64,000 bases of DNA from Agrobacterium tumefaciens str. B6 (lineage in GTDB: Bacteria > Pseudomonadota > Alphaproteobacteria > Rhizobiales > Rhizobiaceae): positions 62,001 to 126,000 of the forward strand of contig NZ_LMVK01000012.1 in NCBI RefSeq assembly GCF_001541315.1. Direction: 5' to 3'. The translations under genes and the position numbers were made by a program. Below the pieces are notes generated by a model. It was not told the origin of the DNA. It searched no databases and worked only from the letters and a program-made list of their open reading frames with translations. Shown here one piece after another: positions 53,993-63,194 of the stretch (position 1 is the first letter of the stretch; the number at the start of each line of letters is the position of its first letter).

Positions 53993-55708
53993 TCACGGTT
54001 TCAGCGCCCAGCTGGTGGCATGCACCACCGCGCCGGGGGCGGCCTTCAGCAGCGCCGAGCGCACGGGTTCGAAACCTTCGATGCGCTTGGTGCCCACATA
54101 TCGCCCGCGATTGGCGAAGACCTCAATCGAGCCATAATCGAGAAAGATGCGGATGCGGGATGCCTTGGCTCCCCGGGCGATATAATGCGGCGAGGGGCCG
54201 TCGCGCCCGTCCTCATGGCAGATCCACAGCCCCGTTTCATCGGAAACGACGCCAAGCTTAACCGTCGGATGATCGAGCATCAGTTCGAAGGGCGCGCCGG
54301 GTGAGGCAAGCTCGAACAATATTTCCACCGCCCCGTTGATGAAGGTGACGCGTTCGCCGGCGGCAAGCCGCGTGCGGTCGAGAATATGGCTGCGCAGGCT
54401 TTCCGCCGCGCCGATGGGCGGGGTCAGAAGCTCGCCATTCACATAATGAATCCGGCGCGGCAGCGTCATCGAGGTCGGGAAATCGATCTCCGGATTGGCA
54501 TCCGCCCAGTTTGCCAGCCAGCCCATGCCGATGATGCTGTCGCCATCGAGAAAGGCCTGGAAGGCGTAATTATCGGTGCCGAAATCCAGCTCCTGCCCGG
54601 ATTCCTTGGTGAAGGCTTTGCCGTCAACCCAGCCGACATCGGCCATAGTCAGGTTCTTGCGGCCGGTCTCCGGGTCCTCCGAATGCATCAGCCCGTAGAT
54701 CAACACCCAGCGGGTGGACCGGGCATTGACCGGGCCATCGAGCGGCAGCAGGCAGGGGCATTCGATGGCCGTTGTCTTGTAGCGTGTTTCCACCCAGAGT
54801 TTGCCGACATAGGTCCAGCCCGATGCCGCCGTGGGGTCGAGCGTTTCGTAGAGCAGAATGACGCCGCCGCCATCGCTCTGGCTGCCAAGCACCATTTTCC
54901 ACAGGCCATCCGGGCCACGAAAGACGTAAGGGTCGCGGAAATCCGGTGTCAGCCCCTGTCCGTCCGGCCGGGTGCCGAGAATGACCTCGGCCTGCCCAGC
55001 CATGATGAGATCGGACGAGGTGGCGGTCAGCTGTATCTGCTGCTCGGGAATGCGGTCCTGCACCTGCTCGGTGAAGAAGACGCGGATGCCGGTGCCTTCC
55101 ACCAGCGGAATCGTCGAGCCGGAATAGGCGCCACCGCGCTTGTCCGGCCGCGTCGTCAGATCCTCTGAAGGGAAGAGGAAGATCGGCAGGTGCCGCCAGC
55201 GAAGGTAATCGGAGGAGACGGCATGGCCCCAATGCATGGTGTTCCAGCGCAGCCCGTGAGAATAATGCTGATAAAACAGATGCGGGCGGCCCTCAAAGCG
55301 GCCAAAGCCGTTCGGGTCGTTCATCCAGCCAAAGGGCGGACGGAAGTGATAGCTGCCGGGAAGTTCGGGCGCGGCATTATCAGGCTTGGTATGGACAACG
55401 GTGATGCCAGTTTCGAGCACATCGGACGCGGTGAACCAGTAGATGACGGAAACGGCTGTGGTCACCGTGTCGTAACTCAGTTCCACATGGCCGCCGCCAA
55501 ACACCTGGTAGATTCGAAAACCGAACTCTTCCGTATTGACGCTTGAAACTTCAGCGAATTTTCCATTCTGATTGGAAAAGGAGACGGCGCCGGGCTCGGC
55601 ATCTTTTTTCGCCTTCAGCCAGACATGGAAGGTGGCGTTGACAGGCAGTTCGGTGTGGAGGGTGCGGATGGCGCTTTCCGGTTCGGCTGCGGCTTCAACA
55701 ACGGTCAT
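53993..55708 (-). CDS. GH32 glycosidase (levanase/invertase-like)
   Basis: A 571-residue glycoside hydrolase family 32 enzyme. Catalytic blocks: nucleophile Asp131 in WMNDPNG, transition-state stabiliser in FRDPYVF, and acid/base Glu in AIECPCLL. Unusually, about 120 residues precede the five-bladed propeller; this region is beta-rich (ATFHVWLKAKKDAEPGAV) and may bind sugar. A beta-sandwich domain ends the protein. No signal peptide, so it is probably cytoplasmic and acts on sucrose or fructooligosaccharides. ATG 55708 with AAAGGA at 7 bases is preferred. Confidence 0.88.
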   Translation of the reverse strand: MTVVEAAAEPESAIRTLHTELPVNATFHVWLKAKKDAEPGAVSFSNQNGKFAEVSSVNTEEFGFRIYQVFGGGHVELSYDTVTTAVSVIYWFTASDVLETGITVVHTKPDNAAPELPGSYHFRPPFGWMNDPNGFGRFEGRPHLFYQHYSHGLRWNTMHWGHAVSSDYLRWRHLPIFLFPSEDLTTRPDKRGGAYSGSTIPLVEGTGIRVFFTEQVQDRIPEQQIQLTATSSDLIMAGQAEVILGTRPDGQGLTPDFRDPYVFRGPDGLWKMVLGSQSDGGGVILLYETLDPTAASGWTYVGKLWVETRYKTTAIECPCLLPLDGPVNARSTRWVLIYGLMHSEDPETGRKNLTMADVGWVDGKAFTKESGQELDFGTDNYAFQAFLDGDSIIGMGWLANWADANPEIDFPTSMTLPRRIHYVNGELLTPPIGAAESLRSHILDRTRLAAGERVTFINGAVEILFELASPGAPFELMLDHPTVKLGVVSDETGLWICHEDGRDGPSPHYIARGAKASRIRIFLDYGSIEVFANRGRYVGTKRIEGFEPVRSALLKAAPGAVVHATSWALKP

Positions 55709-55877
55709 TGCTTTTCCTTTCCGTTCGGCATTCTGCTGGTCAAGCATAGGAACGATGATGGCGCGGGAAAGTTCATTGCGCAAAATTGAATGAAGCCATG
55801 GACGAGGCGCGGCATTTATCGCTCGCATCCGTCGCCTTCCGGCCCCATATAGGGGCAAAGCAGGGAGTTTATCCGTG

Positions 55878-57338
55878 ATGAAATTCGACAATTCCTATGC
55901 CCGCCTGCCGGAACGCTTCAGCGCCGCCGTGCTGCCGACGCCGGTGAAGGCGCCGCGCCTCATCGCTTTCAATCGCGGGCTGGCCGACGAACTCCTTCTC
56001 GATGTGGCCGGCCTTGATGATGAAAGGCTGGCGGCGATCTTTTCCGGCAATGTCGTGCCGCAGGGGGCCGAGCCGCTGGCCATGGCCTATGCCGGCCACC
56101 AGTTCGGCGGCTTCGTGCCGCAGCTGGGCGATGGCCGCGCCATTCTGCTTGGTGAAGTGATCGACAGTAACGGCAACCGCCGCGATATCCAGCTCAAGGG
56201 CTCCGGCCCGACGCCGTTTTCACGCAGGGGAGACGGCCGTGCGGCCCTTGGCCCGGTGCTGCGCGAATATATCGTGTCGGAAGCGATGTTTGCGCTTGGC
56301 ATCCCCGCCACGCGGGCGCTTGCGGCCGTCCTCTCCGGCGAAAGGGTGCAGCGCGAAGTCGGCCTGCCGGGCGGCGTCTTCACCCGCGTTGCGGCAAGCC
56401 ATATCCGTGTCGGCACTTTCCAGTTCTTCGCCGCGCGCGAGGATGACGAGGCGATCAAAAACCTCGCGGACTACGTGATCGACCGTCATTATCCCGAGGC
56501 GAAAGAGGCAGACAATCCTTACCTCGCCCTGCTGCGCGGCATCGCCGGGAGGCAATGTGAACTCATCGCCCGATGGATGATGGTGGGTTTCATCCATGGC
56601 GTGATGAATACCGACAATATGGCGGTCTCCGGCGAAACCATCGATTTCGGCCCCTGCGCTTTCCTCGATGAATATCACCCCAACAAGGTCTTCTCCTCCA
56701 TCGATGCACAGGGCCGTTACGCCTTCAACAATCAGCCGGGCATCGCGCAATGGAACATCGCAAGGCTGGCGGAATGCCTGCTGCCGCTGCTCGATCCGCA
56801 AGTGGAAAAAGCCGCCGAACTCGCCAATGCCGTTCTCGCCGATTTCGCCGCCGCCTTTCCCCAACGCTGGCTTACCGGCATGCGCGAAAAGCTTGGCCTG
56901 ACGACTGAGGAAGAGGGCGACATGGATCTGGTGCAGGCGCTGCTGGCGCTGATGCAGGCATCTGAAGCGGATTATACGCTGACCTTCCGGCGTCTTTCCC
57001 ATGCGGCCAATGGCGACGCCGAGCCATTCCGCGGCATGTTCATCGATATCGCGGGGGCGGACGAATTTCTCACCCGTTGGCGGGAAAGAGCCGGTCGTGA
57101 GGGTATTTCCGATTCCGAAAGGTCAGGCGCGATGCTCTCTGCCAATCCCGCCATCATCCCGCGCAACCACCGTATCGAGGAACTGATCGAAGCGGCGGTG
57201 GAAGAGGATGATTTCGAGCCCTTCCACGCCATGCTGAAGGCGATTGCGACGCCTTTCGAGGAGCGGCCGGATAATTTCGTCTATATGCAGCCGCCGATGA
57301 GCCATGAGCGGGTGTTCAGGACGTTTTGCGGGACGTAA
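55878..57338 (+). CDS. selO: SelO-family protein AMP transferase (YdiU)
   Basis: A 486-residue pseudokinase-fold protein. Conserved SelO marks: AMAYAGHQFGGFVPQLGDGRA, LKGSGPTPFSRRGDGRAALG, and MMVGFIHGVMNTDNMAVSGETIDFGPCAFLDEY. SelO attaches AMP to Ser, Thr or Tyr of target proteins and affects redox response. It ends without the Sec or Cys-x-x tail seen in mitochondrial forms, although FCGT at the end carries a Cys close to the C-terminus. Start ATG 55878 or GTG 55875. Confidence 0.92.
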   Translation: MKFDNSYARLPERFSAAVLPTPVKAPRLIAFNRGLADELLLDVAGLDDERLAAIFSGNVVPQGAEPLAMAYAGHQFGGFVPQLGDGRAILLGEVIDSNGNRRDIQLKGSGPTPFSRRGDGRAALGPVLREYIVSEAMFALGIPATRALAAVLSGERVQREVGLPGGVFTRVAASHIRVGTFQFFAAREDDEAIKNLADYVIDRHYPEAKEADNPYLALLRGIAGRQCELIARWMMVGFIHGVMNTDNMAVSGETIDFGPCAFLDEYHPNKVFSSIDAQGRYAFNNQPGIAQWNIARLAECLLPLLDPQVEKAAELANAVLADFAAAFPQRWLTGMREKLGLTTEEEGDMDLVQALLALMQASEADYTLTFRRLSHAANGDAEPFRGMFIDIAGADEFLTRWRERAGREGISDSERSGAMLSANPAIIPRNHRIEELIEAAVEEDDFEPFHAMLKAIATPFEERPDNFVYMQPPMSHERVFRTFCGT

Positions 57339-57355
57339 TGGATTCGTCACCTTCG

Positions 57356-57472
57356 CCGTCATGCCGGACTTGATCCGGCATCCAGCCGCCGCGCGTCTGC
57401 GCGGCGAGAAGGGTTTTTCAGCCCAGGGACTTGGGCTGGCTGGATACCGGCTCGAAGCCGGTATGACGGAGG
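57356..57472. repeat. Family A intergenic palindrome, full copy (reverse orientation)
   Basis: CGTCATGCCGGACTTGATCC...CCAGCCGCCGCGCGTCTGCGCGGCG, then CAGCCCAGGGACTTGGGCTGGCTGG and an outer arm ending CCGGTATGACG. Modules are in the opposite order to the 5.2-kb copy. Located after selO. Confidence 0.85.
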
Positions 57473-57509
57473 AATGGGAGGAGATATTTTTTCGCCCGGT
57501 TTATATTTC

Positions 57510-58610
57510 TCACCCAACCCGCGCCAGCGGCTCATGCGAGCCATAATACCGGCCAAACCGGTTTTCGAGGAACTTCGGCAGCGCCACTTCCTCCTGTCGA
57601 ACGAAGCCCTTCTGCGGCAGGGCGCCTTCCGCGAGCAGGTCGAGAACCGTGCAGATGCCGGCGGCGGTAGTGATCTGGATGGCGCTCATCATGCGGCCGG
57701 AAACCGGGCCGGCATAGACCTTGTTGGCATAGGTTTCCTGCAGGAAGCGGCCGTTGCGGGTGCCGCAGACGGTGACGAAGACGATGACCACATCCTGCAT
57801 GGTGCCGGGCAGGGCGTTTTCGAACAGGTCCTTCAGCACATCGCGGCGGTTGCGCAGGTTGAGGGCATTCAGAAGCGCCTTCATGATCGCCACATGGCCG
57901 GGATAACGGATAGTGCGGTAGTTCATGGTCCGCACCTTACCTTCCAGCGTCGCGCAAAGCGTACCGAGACCGCCCGAGGTGTTGAACGCCTCGTAGGTGA
58001 TGCCATCGAGCGAGAACTCCTCGCGCTCCTCAAGGGCCGGAACGGCGGTGAGGCGGCCTTCGACGATCGCTTCGCAGGGCTCGATATATTCGTTGATCAG
58101 CCCATCGGTGCTCCAGGTGAGGTTGTAGTTGAGCGCATTGGACGGATATTGCGGCAGAGCGCCGACGCGCATGCGCACGCTGTCCAGCTTGTCGAACTTG
58201 GCGGCGAGATCGGCAGCGACGATGGAGATGAAGCCGGGGGCGAGGCCGCATTGCGGAATGAGCGCGGTTTCGGCCGTTTCCGCCAGCGCCTTGACCTTGC
58301 GGGTGGATTCCACGTCTTCGGTGAGATCGAGATAATGCGTGCCGACGGCAACGGCCGCTTCGGCAATACCCGCCGTCAGGTGGAAGGGGGCGGCGGAGAG
58401 CACGGCGAATTTGCCTTTTAGCAGTGCTTCCAGAGCGGGACGGTCGGTAATGTCGACGATTTCGGTGTCGACCCGTTCATGCGCCGGCACATTGGCCAGC
58501 TGATCGGCTGAACGATCGGCAACCGTGATGCGATAATCGCCGGTGGCGGCCAGCATCCAGGCGATTGCCGAACCGATATTGCCCGCGCCGATGACGACAA
58601 TGTTTTTCAT
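57510..58610 (-). CDS. Saccharopine-dehydrogenase-family enzyme, candidate lysine 6-dehydrogenase
   Basis: A 366-residue NAD(P)-dependent enzyme: Rossmann start KNIVVIGAGNIGSAIAWML, then VDITDRPALEALLKG, TEDVESTRKVKAL and GLAPGFISIVAADLAAKFD as in the saccharopine dehydrogenase superfamily. Length and motifs suit the lysine 6-dehydrogenase branch, an activity known from Agrobacterium, better than the longer saccharopine or carboxynorspermidine enzymes. The divergent Lrp-type regulator supports an amino-acid substrate. The exact reaction is an inference. Confidence 0.75.
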   Translation of the reverse strand: MKNIVVIGAGNIGSAIAWMLAATGDYRITVADRSADQLANVPAHERVDTEIVDITDRPALEALLKGKFAVLSAAPFHLTAGIAEAAVAVGTHYLDLTEDVESTRKVKALAETAETALIPQCGLAPGFISIVAADLAAKFDKLDSVRMRVGALPQYPSNALNYNLTWSTDGLINEYIEPCEAIVEGRLTAVPALEEREEFSLDGITYEAFNTSGGLGTLCATLEGKVRTMNYRTIRYPGHVAIMKALLNALNLRNRRDVLKDLFENALPGTMQDVVIVFVTVCGTRNGRFLQETYANKVYAGPVSGRMMSAIQITTAAGICTVLDLLAEGALPQKGFVRQEEVALPKFLENRFGRYYGSHEPLARVG

Positions 58611-58755
58611 GTTTTTGTTCCCCGCAGTAAATTCGCATGTCTGCGCACCGGATGCGCTTTAAAGACAGAATGCCAGCTTTTTTTGACGATTCGCAGCTTC
58701 ACTATGTGCGGATAGATGGTTAATATTGAGCAATTAGACGACAGGATTGGTCACT

Positions 58756-59187
58756 ATGACGATTGCCGACAAGGACCGGGCGCTGCTCGCCCTGCTTTCC
58801 GAAAATGCCCGCATGCCGGTGGCAGAGCTGGCGCGCAAACTCGGCCTTTCGCGCACCACGGTGCAGGCCCGCATTGAGCGGCTGGAGGCGGACGGGGTGA
58901 TTGCCGGTTATGGCTTGAGGCTTTCGGAAAGCTATCTTTCCGGGCTGGTGCGCGCCCATGTGCTGATCACCATCGCGCCGAAGGCGCTGCCCGGCGTGAC
59001 GGCGGCACTTGCCGCCATCAAGGAGGTGACGACGCTGCATTCGGTGAGCGGGACCTTCGATCTCATCGCCATTCTGGCCGCTCCTTCGATCCTCGACCTC
59101 GACCGGTTGATCGACAGGATCGGCGCGCTTGACGGCGTGGAGCGGACGTTGTCGTCGATCATTCTTTCGACGCGGATTTCGCGGTAG
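58756..59187 (+). CDS. Lrp/AsnC-family regulator
   Basis: A 143-residue regulator with N-terminal HTH (DRALLALLSENARMPVAELA, LGLSRTTVQARIERLE) and a RAM ligand-binding domain (VTTLHSVSGTFDLIAILAAPS). ATG 58756 has ACAGGA 9 bases before; TTG 58747 abuts it. Its position opposite the saccharopine-dehydrogenase-family gene suggests it controls that gene in response to lysine or a related amino acid. Confidence 0.88.
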   Translation: MTIADKDRALLALLSENARMPVAELARKLGLSRTTVQARIERLEADGVIAGYGLRLSESYLSGLVRAHVLITIAPKALPGVTAALAAIKEVTTLHSVSGTFDLIAILAAPSILDLDRLIDRIGALDGVERTLSSIILSTRISR

Positions 59188-59243
59188 GGATTTTGGGGAG
59201 TGCGACAGGCGCAAAGCCCGGTGGGTGCGCGCGATACTTTCTT

Positions 59244-59282
59244 CTTCCCTCATCCCTGTGACAAGCACAGGGATGAGGGAAG
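59244..59282. repeat. Family A hairpin module, alone
   Basis: CTTCCCTCATCCCTGTG-acaag-CACAGGGATGAGGGAAG, perfect 17-bp arms, between the convergent Lrp and HxlR genes. Confidence 0.85.
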
Positions 59283-59302
59283 TAAAGGACGGTGACCTTA
59301 CC

Positions 59303-59671
59303 CTAAACCACCGCCCGCTCATCATAAGCCCTCTGCGCCGCCATCACCGCGTCGATATTGCCCTCCGCCCAATGGGCAAGTGCCGCCACCGTGTCGGTCA
59401 GCGTCCGCCCCAGCGGCGTCAGCGAATATTCGACCGTCACCGGCACAGTCGGAAAGACCTGCCTCGAAATCAGCCCGTCGCGTTCGAGCTTCTTGAGCGT
59501 CTGCGACAGGACCTTTTGCGAAATGCCCTTGATCTCCCGCCGCAGCAGGTTGAAGCGCACCGCCTCCACCCGCAGCCGGTCGAGGATCAGCAGCGCCCAT
59601 TTGTCGGCGATCCTGTCCAGCACCATGCGAGTGGGGCAGCGGTCTTCATAGACGTCATAGATACGTTCCAT
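59303..59671 (-). CDS. HxlR-family regulator
   Basis: A 122-residue winged-helix regulator: CPTRMVLDRIADKWALLILD, FNLLRREIKGISQKVLSQTL, VEYSLTPLGRTL are the family blocks. The Cys in the N-terminus (YEDRC) is where several redox-sensing relatives (QorR, YodB, HypR) sense quinones or oxidants. ATG 59671 is chosen; ATG 59698 would add nine basic residues. It is divergent from an SDR gene across a dyad, a layout typical of QorR/Qor2-like pairs. Confidence 0.88.
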   Translation of the reverse strand: MERIYDVYEDRCPTRMVLDRIADKWALLILDRLRVEAVRFNLLRREIKGISQKVLSQTLKKLERDGLISRQVFPTVPVTVEYSLTPLGRTLTDTVAALAHWAEGNIDAVMAAQRAYDERAVV

Positions 59672-59755
59672 GGGTTTGTTCCGTCGTTTCAGGGCCATGC
59701 CGGTTTCCGCGAGGATACCAGATAACCGAAAAGTGCTCTCTTTTCATGATTTCGT

Positions 59756-59774
59756 AAACACAGTACCTGTGTTT
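59756..59774. promoter_or_regulatory. Dyad between HxlR regulator and SDR gene
   Basis: AAACACAG-tac-CTGTGTTT, perfect 8-bp arms, about 40 bases upstream of the SDR start. Probable HxlR operator. Confidence 0.6.
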
Positions 59775-59813
59775 TCGAAACATGGTTTCCATTAGATACT
59801 ACGGAGATTTGAG

Positions 59814-60653
59814 ATGGCAGGCAAGATACTCGTAATCGGTTCCACCGGCACCATCGGCACGCCGCTGGTGAAAGCGCTTCTTTCCAAGGGCGAAAGCGTT
59901 AAGGCGGCCTCGCGTAGCGGCAACGCCACGGGCGGCGCGGAAGGTGTGCGTTTCGATTATACCGACGCATCGACTTATGCGGATGCCTTCGATGGCGTTG
60001 ACCGTCTGTTCCTCATCCTGGCTGGCGGTCGTCTGGATGCCATCGACGCGCTGACGCCCGTTGTCGAGGAGGCCGCGCGCCGCAAGGTGAAGATCGTGTT
60101 CCTCAGCGTCCTCGGCGTCGATGCCGATGATTCCATTCCCTATCGCCAGATCGAGCTGAAGATCATCGCTTCGGGCACGCCTCACGTCATCCTGCGCCCC
60201 AACTGGTTCGCCGATAATTTCCACAGCTACTGGAAGGCGGGCATCGACCATGGCCAGATCGCCGTTCCGGCGGGCGAGGGTAAGTCGAGCTTTATCGATG
60301 TTCGCGATATCGCCGACAGCGCCGCTGCCGCGCTGACCTCTGACGCCTTCAATGGCAAGGCTTTCAACCTGACGGGGCCGAAAGCCTTCGGTTACGGGGA
60401 GGCCGCTGCGCTCATTTCACAGGCGATCGGCAAGCCGGTTTCTTACGCTGCCGTTTCGGATGAGGTCTTCATCGGCATTCTCACCGGCGCGGGCGTGCCG
60501 CAGGACTACGCCTCGTTCCTCGCCTCGATCTTTTATCCCGTGCGCGAAGGCTGGACGGCCGTGGTGACTGGCGATGTCGAAACGTTGACCGGCCACGCTC
60601 CGCGTTCACTGGAGACCTATATCGCCGACAATCTGGACCGGCTGAAGGGCTGA
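59814..60653 (+). CDS. NmrA-like SDR-family NAD(P)H oxidoreductase (quinone reductase type)
   Basis: A 279-residue atypical SDR/NmrA protein: GSTGTIGTPLVKALL (NADP-binding), ASRSG, VIFLSVLGVDAD-like (VFLSVLGVDADD), LRPNWFADNF and FNLTGPKAFGYGEAAALIS. The pattern resembles QorB/YtfG-type quinone reductases, often controlled by HxlR-type QorR. This suggests defence against quinones; substrate not shown. Confidence 0.85.
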   Translation: MAGKILVIGSTGTIGTPLVKALLSKGESVKAASRSGNATGGAEGVRFDYTDASTYADAFDGVDRLFLILAGGRLDAIDALTPVVEEAARRKVKIVFLSVLGVDADDSIPYRQIELKIIASGTPHVILRPNWFADNFHSYWKAGIDHGQIAVPAGEGKSSFIDVRDIADSAAAALTSDAFNGKAFNLTGPKAFGYGEAAALISQAIGKPVSYAAVSDEVFIGILTGAGVPQDYASFLASIFYPVREGWTAVVTGDVETLTGHAPRSLETYIADNLDRLKG

Positions 60654-60676
60654 AGCTCCAAGCGAGCCCGCCGCGC

Positions 60677-62374
60677 TCACGCCGGATCGGTGGAACCGCG
60701 GCGGGCTTTGAAGAGCATCTTCAGCCGCTGGATTTCCTCAGGGCTCCAGCCACCCGGCGCGGTTACTTCCGTCCATGCATCGATATAATGTTCCGGCGCA
60801 TAGACATGGCCGTAACCGATCGGTGCTGTGGTGGCGGCGGCGACATCGAGACCGAGCTGCAGCAGGGTCACCACCGGGAACCAGCGGAAGGATGTGGAAA
60901 CGTCAGGCCCGTGATGCACCATCCATTGCGGCCGCCGGTAAAGTGAGGCGGCCTCGAAGAAGGTTATGGGGTCGCTGGCATATTGCAGATAGACGATCCG
61001 CATCGGCCCCCATTCCGCATCGGGCATATGGGCTGTCGTATATTGGTTGGCGAAGCGGATGACGGAGGAATCACGGAAACGCGGCAGCCATTCCGGCGTG
61101 CCCTTCACCCGGCCATTGGTGGCCATGCGCCATGTCGGGCTGGAAAAGGGCGGACCGCTCCACAACGCGCCCTGGAAGGGGTCTGCCAGCACATCGTAGA
61201 GATCGGAGGATTTCTGCGAATTGAGCGAACCGAGGCTGAGGCCATGCAGGTAAAGCTTCGGCCGCGTTTCCTTCGGCAGCGTGGTCCAGTAGCCATAGAC
61301 GGCCTCGAACAAGGCACGCGCGGTCTCGACACCGTAGTCCGGCTCCGTCAGCAAGGCGATCCAGCTGGAAAGATAGGAATATTGCACGGCGACGCTGGCG
61401 ATATCGCCGTCATGCAGATATTCGACCGTATCGAGCGCTTCCGGATCGATCCAGCCGGTGCCGGTGGGAATGACCACCAGAAGCACCTTGCGTTCGAAAG
61501 CGCCGACCCGTTTCAATTCCTCCAGCGCTAAGGCCGCTCTTTCTTCCGGCGTCGAAGCCGAGTTGAGGCCCGCATAGACCCTGAGCGGTTCCTTTGCCGG
61601 GCGATGGGTGAAGGCGGATATGTCTGCGCCATCAGGGCCTTCGGCGACGAATTCGCGGCCGCGTCGGCCGAGCGATTCCCACGCCATCAGCGAGGCGCTG
61701 CTGCCGGTCTTGAGCGGATCGGAAGGGCGCGGCACGTCAGGCTCGATCAGCGCATCCACCTGTTTCAGCGAAGAATCCGCAAATCTGAGACCGATATCGA
61801 AGATCAGCCCGTTCAGCAGCATCCATGAGAGGACGATTGCTGCCGCGATGCCGAGCACATTGGCAAGTCTGCGCGGCAGGAAATGACCGCTGCGCGCCGC
61901 AAAGAACCGGCGGATAAGCTGGAAAAGCCGGCCTGCGCCGATAAGTACGGCGGCGACCAGCACGGCAAGGCCGCCGGTCTTGGTGGGGTGGGCGCTGGGC
62001 AGCGGATCGAGCTCCATCAGAACGCGGATGGAATTCTGCCAGTCCTTCGCCTGCCATAAAAACGCGATTGCGGTGATGGCGGCGGCGAGCGCGATGAGAA
62101 AGCGAATGCCGCGCATATTGTGGCGCGAGGGCTCGGGCAGTTCGAGATAGGCCCAGACGGCATGCAGGGCGACACCGATCAAATAACCGATGGCAAAGGA
62201 AAAGCCGCACAGCACACCCTGCATCAGCCAGGTTCGCGGCAGGAGCGACGGGGTAAGTGAGGCGCAGAACAGAATAGCGCCAAAGACGATGCCGGTTGCC
62301 GAAAGGCCCGCAAACAACCGCCCAACCCATTGTTTCACCAACTTGACTCGCCCCTTCTGCTCACCATCTGGCAT
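60677..62374 (-). CDS. Alpha/beta-hydrolase family membrane protein (Abhydrolase_9)
   Basis: A 565-residue protein with four or five N-terminal helices (about 20-205) and a C-terminal hydrolase domain. The nucleophile elbow LHGLSLGSLNS lies near residue 380 and PTGTGWIDPEALDTVEYLHDGD near 310. This is the Abhydrolase_9 arrangement, earlier DUF2319. The catalytic domain should be on one face of the inner membrane; substrate unknown, lipids being a reasonable guess. Convergent with the SDR gene. Confidence 0.82.
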   Translation of the reverse strand: MPDGEQKGRVKLVKQWVGRLFAGLSATGIVFGAILFCASLTPSLLPRTWLMQGVLCGFSFAIGYLIGVALHAVWAYLELPEPSRHNMRGIRFLIALAAAITAIAFLWQAKDWQNSIRVLMELDPLPSAHPTKTGGLAVLVAAVLIGAGRLFQLIRRFFAARSGHFLPRRLANVLGIAAAIVLSWMLLNGLIFDIGLRFADSSLKQVDALIEPDVPRPSDPLKTGSSASLMAWESLGRRGREFVAEGPDGADISAFTHRPAKEPLRVYAGLNSASTPEERAALALEELKRVGAFERKVLLVVIPTGTGWIDPEALDTVEYLHDGDIASVAVQYSYLSSWIALLTEPDYGVETARALFEAVYGYWTTLPKETRPKLYLHGLSLGSLNSQKSSDLYDVLADPFQGALWSGPPFSSPTWRMATNGRVKGTPEWLPRFRDSSVIRFANQYTTAHMPDAEWGPMRIVYLQYASDPITFFEAASLYRRPQWMVHHGPDVSTSFRWFPVVTLLQLGLDVAAATTAPIGYGHVYAPEHYIDAWTEVTAPGGWSPEEIQRLKMLFKARRGSTDPA

Positions 62375-62678
62375 CGAGTGTAATATGTGGCGGACGAGGG
62401 TGCAAATCCTGTGGTGAGGACAAAAATCACGATAATAGGAAAATAATCCTTTACAGCGTGACGGTGGTTTGATAGTGTTTGGCTACAGTCGGAGATTTGC
62501 GGCTGGGTCGCGGTTGGTTCAGAAATATAAGAGCGCTGGATTTTACGAATAACAAGGCTTTGCTCTCTTCCCCCATTCCTGTGACAAGCACAGGAATGAG
62601 GGCTGTGTGAGGCACCACCCGCAAATGAACCGCGTCGCATGCCCATGTTCATCTCCATTTCCCTCCCAGGCCAATCCG
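62375..62678. other. Intergenic region before the packaging genes
   Basis: About 300 bases. It is AT-rich up to about 62560, then carries a family A hairpin module CATTCCTGTG-acaag-CACAGGAATG (62574-62598). It probably contains the promoter of the terminase genes; no gene seen. Confidence 0.5.
62571..62602. repeat. Family A hairpin module, alone
   Basis: CATTCCTGTG-acaag-CACAGGAATG, perfect 10-bp arms, the same module as at 59244-59282. Confidence 0.8.
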
Positions 62679-63191
62679 ATGACTAATGCTCATAATTGCG
62701 ACCCGGCACTCTACGGAGCCTGGCCGGACAGGCCTGCTTATGCGGATGAGGCCGCGCCTGAGATCAAATCGCGGGCAGACAGGCTGGCCGCCGAAGATGC
62801 GGCGCGCAACGGCAGTCTGCGGCAATTGCTGAACGAGCTGACGGAGGAGATGCGCGATCAAGTCTGCATGTATCGCAATCTTCGGCAGTCGGGCGAGGCG
62901 GGGCCTTTGCCTGACGCCGACGGCCCGGAAGGCAAGCAGGCCCGTGCCGATGTGAAAGTTGCAACGGATCAGCTGTCGCTCATCGTCCGCACTCTGGAGC
63001 GGATCGACGCGCTGCAACGGGTGCTGGCGGAAGAGCGGCAAGCGCTGATGGGCGAGGATGAAAACGATACGCAGGATTATGAGGCGGCGGTGGCGCATTT
63101 CCTCAAACGCATCGACGAGCTGGCCGAGCAGAAATGCCGCGAGAGGCTGGAGGCGATGGCTGCGTCCGGCATTCCGGCGGGGTCTGACTGA
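62679..63191 (+). CDS. Uncharacterised 170-residue protein upstream of terminase (possible GTA small-terminase equivalent)
   Basis: A soluble, mostly helical protein; the C-terminal half (TDQLSLIVRTLERIDALQRV and following) looks like a coiled coil. It ends 3 bases before the terminase large-subunit gene, so the two are co-transcribed, the position where gene-transfer agents carry their small terminase (gp1). I see no specific terminase motif. The start is weakly supported: ATG 62679 has only CCCAGG upstream, and earlier ATGs at 62607 or 62625 are possible. Confidence 0.6.
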   Translation: MTNAHNCDPALYGAWPDRPAYADEAAPEIKSRADRLAAEDAARNGSLRQLLNELTEEMRDQVCMYRNLRQSGEAGPLPDADGPEGKQARADVKVATDQLSLIVRTLERIDALQRVLAEERQALMGEDENDTQDYEAAVAHFLKRIDELAEQKCRERLEAMAASGIPAGSD

Positions 63192-63194
63192 GGT

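Noticed and set aside
57474..58421. A 315-codon plus-strand open frame
   Set aside because: Antisense to the saccharopine-dehydrogenase-family gene; begins in the repeat region and has no ribosome site.
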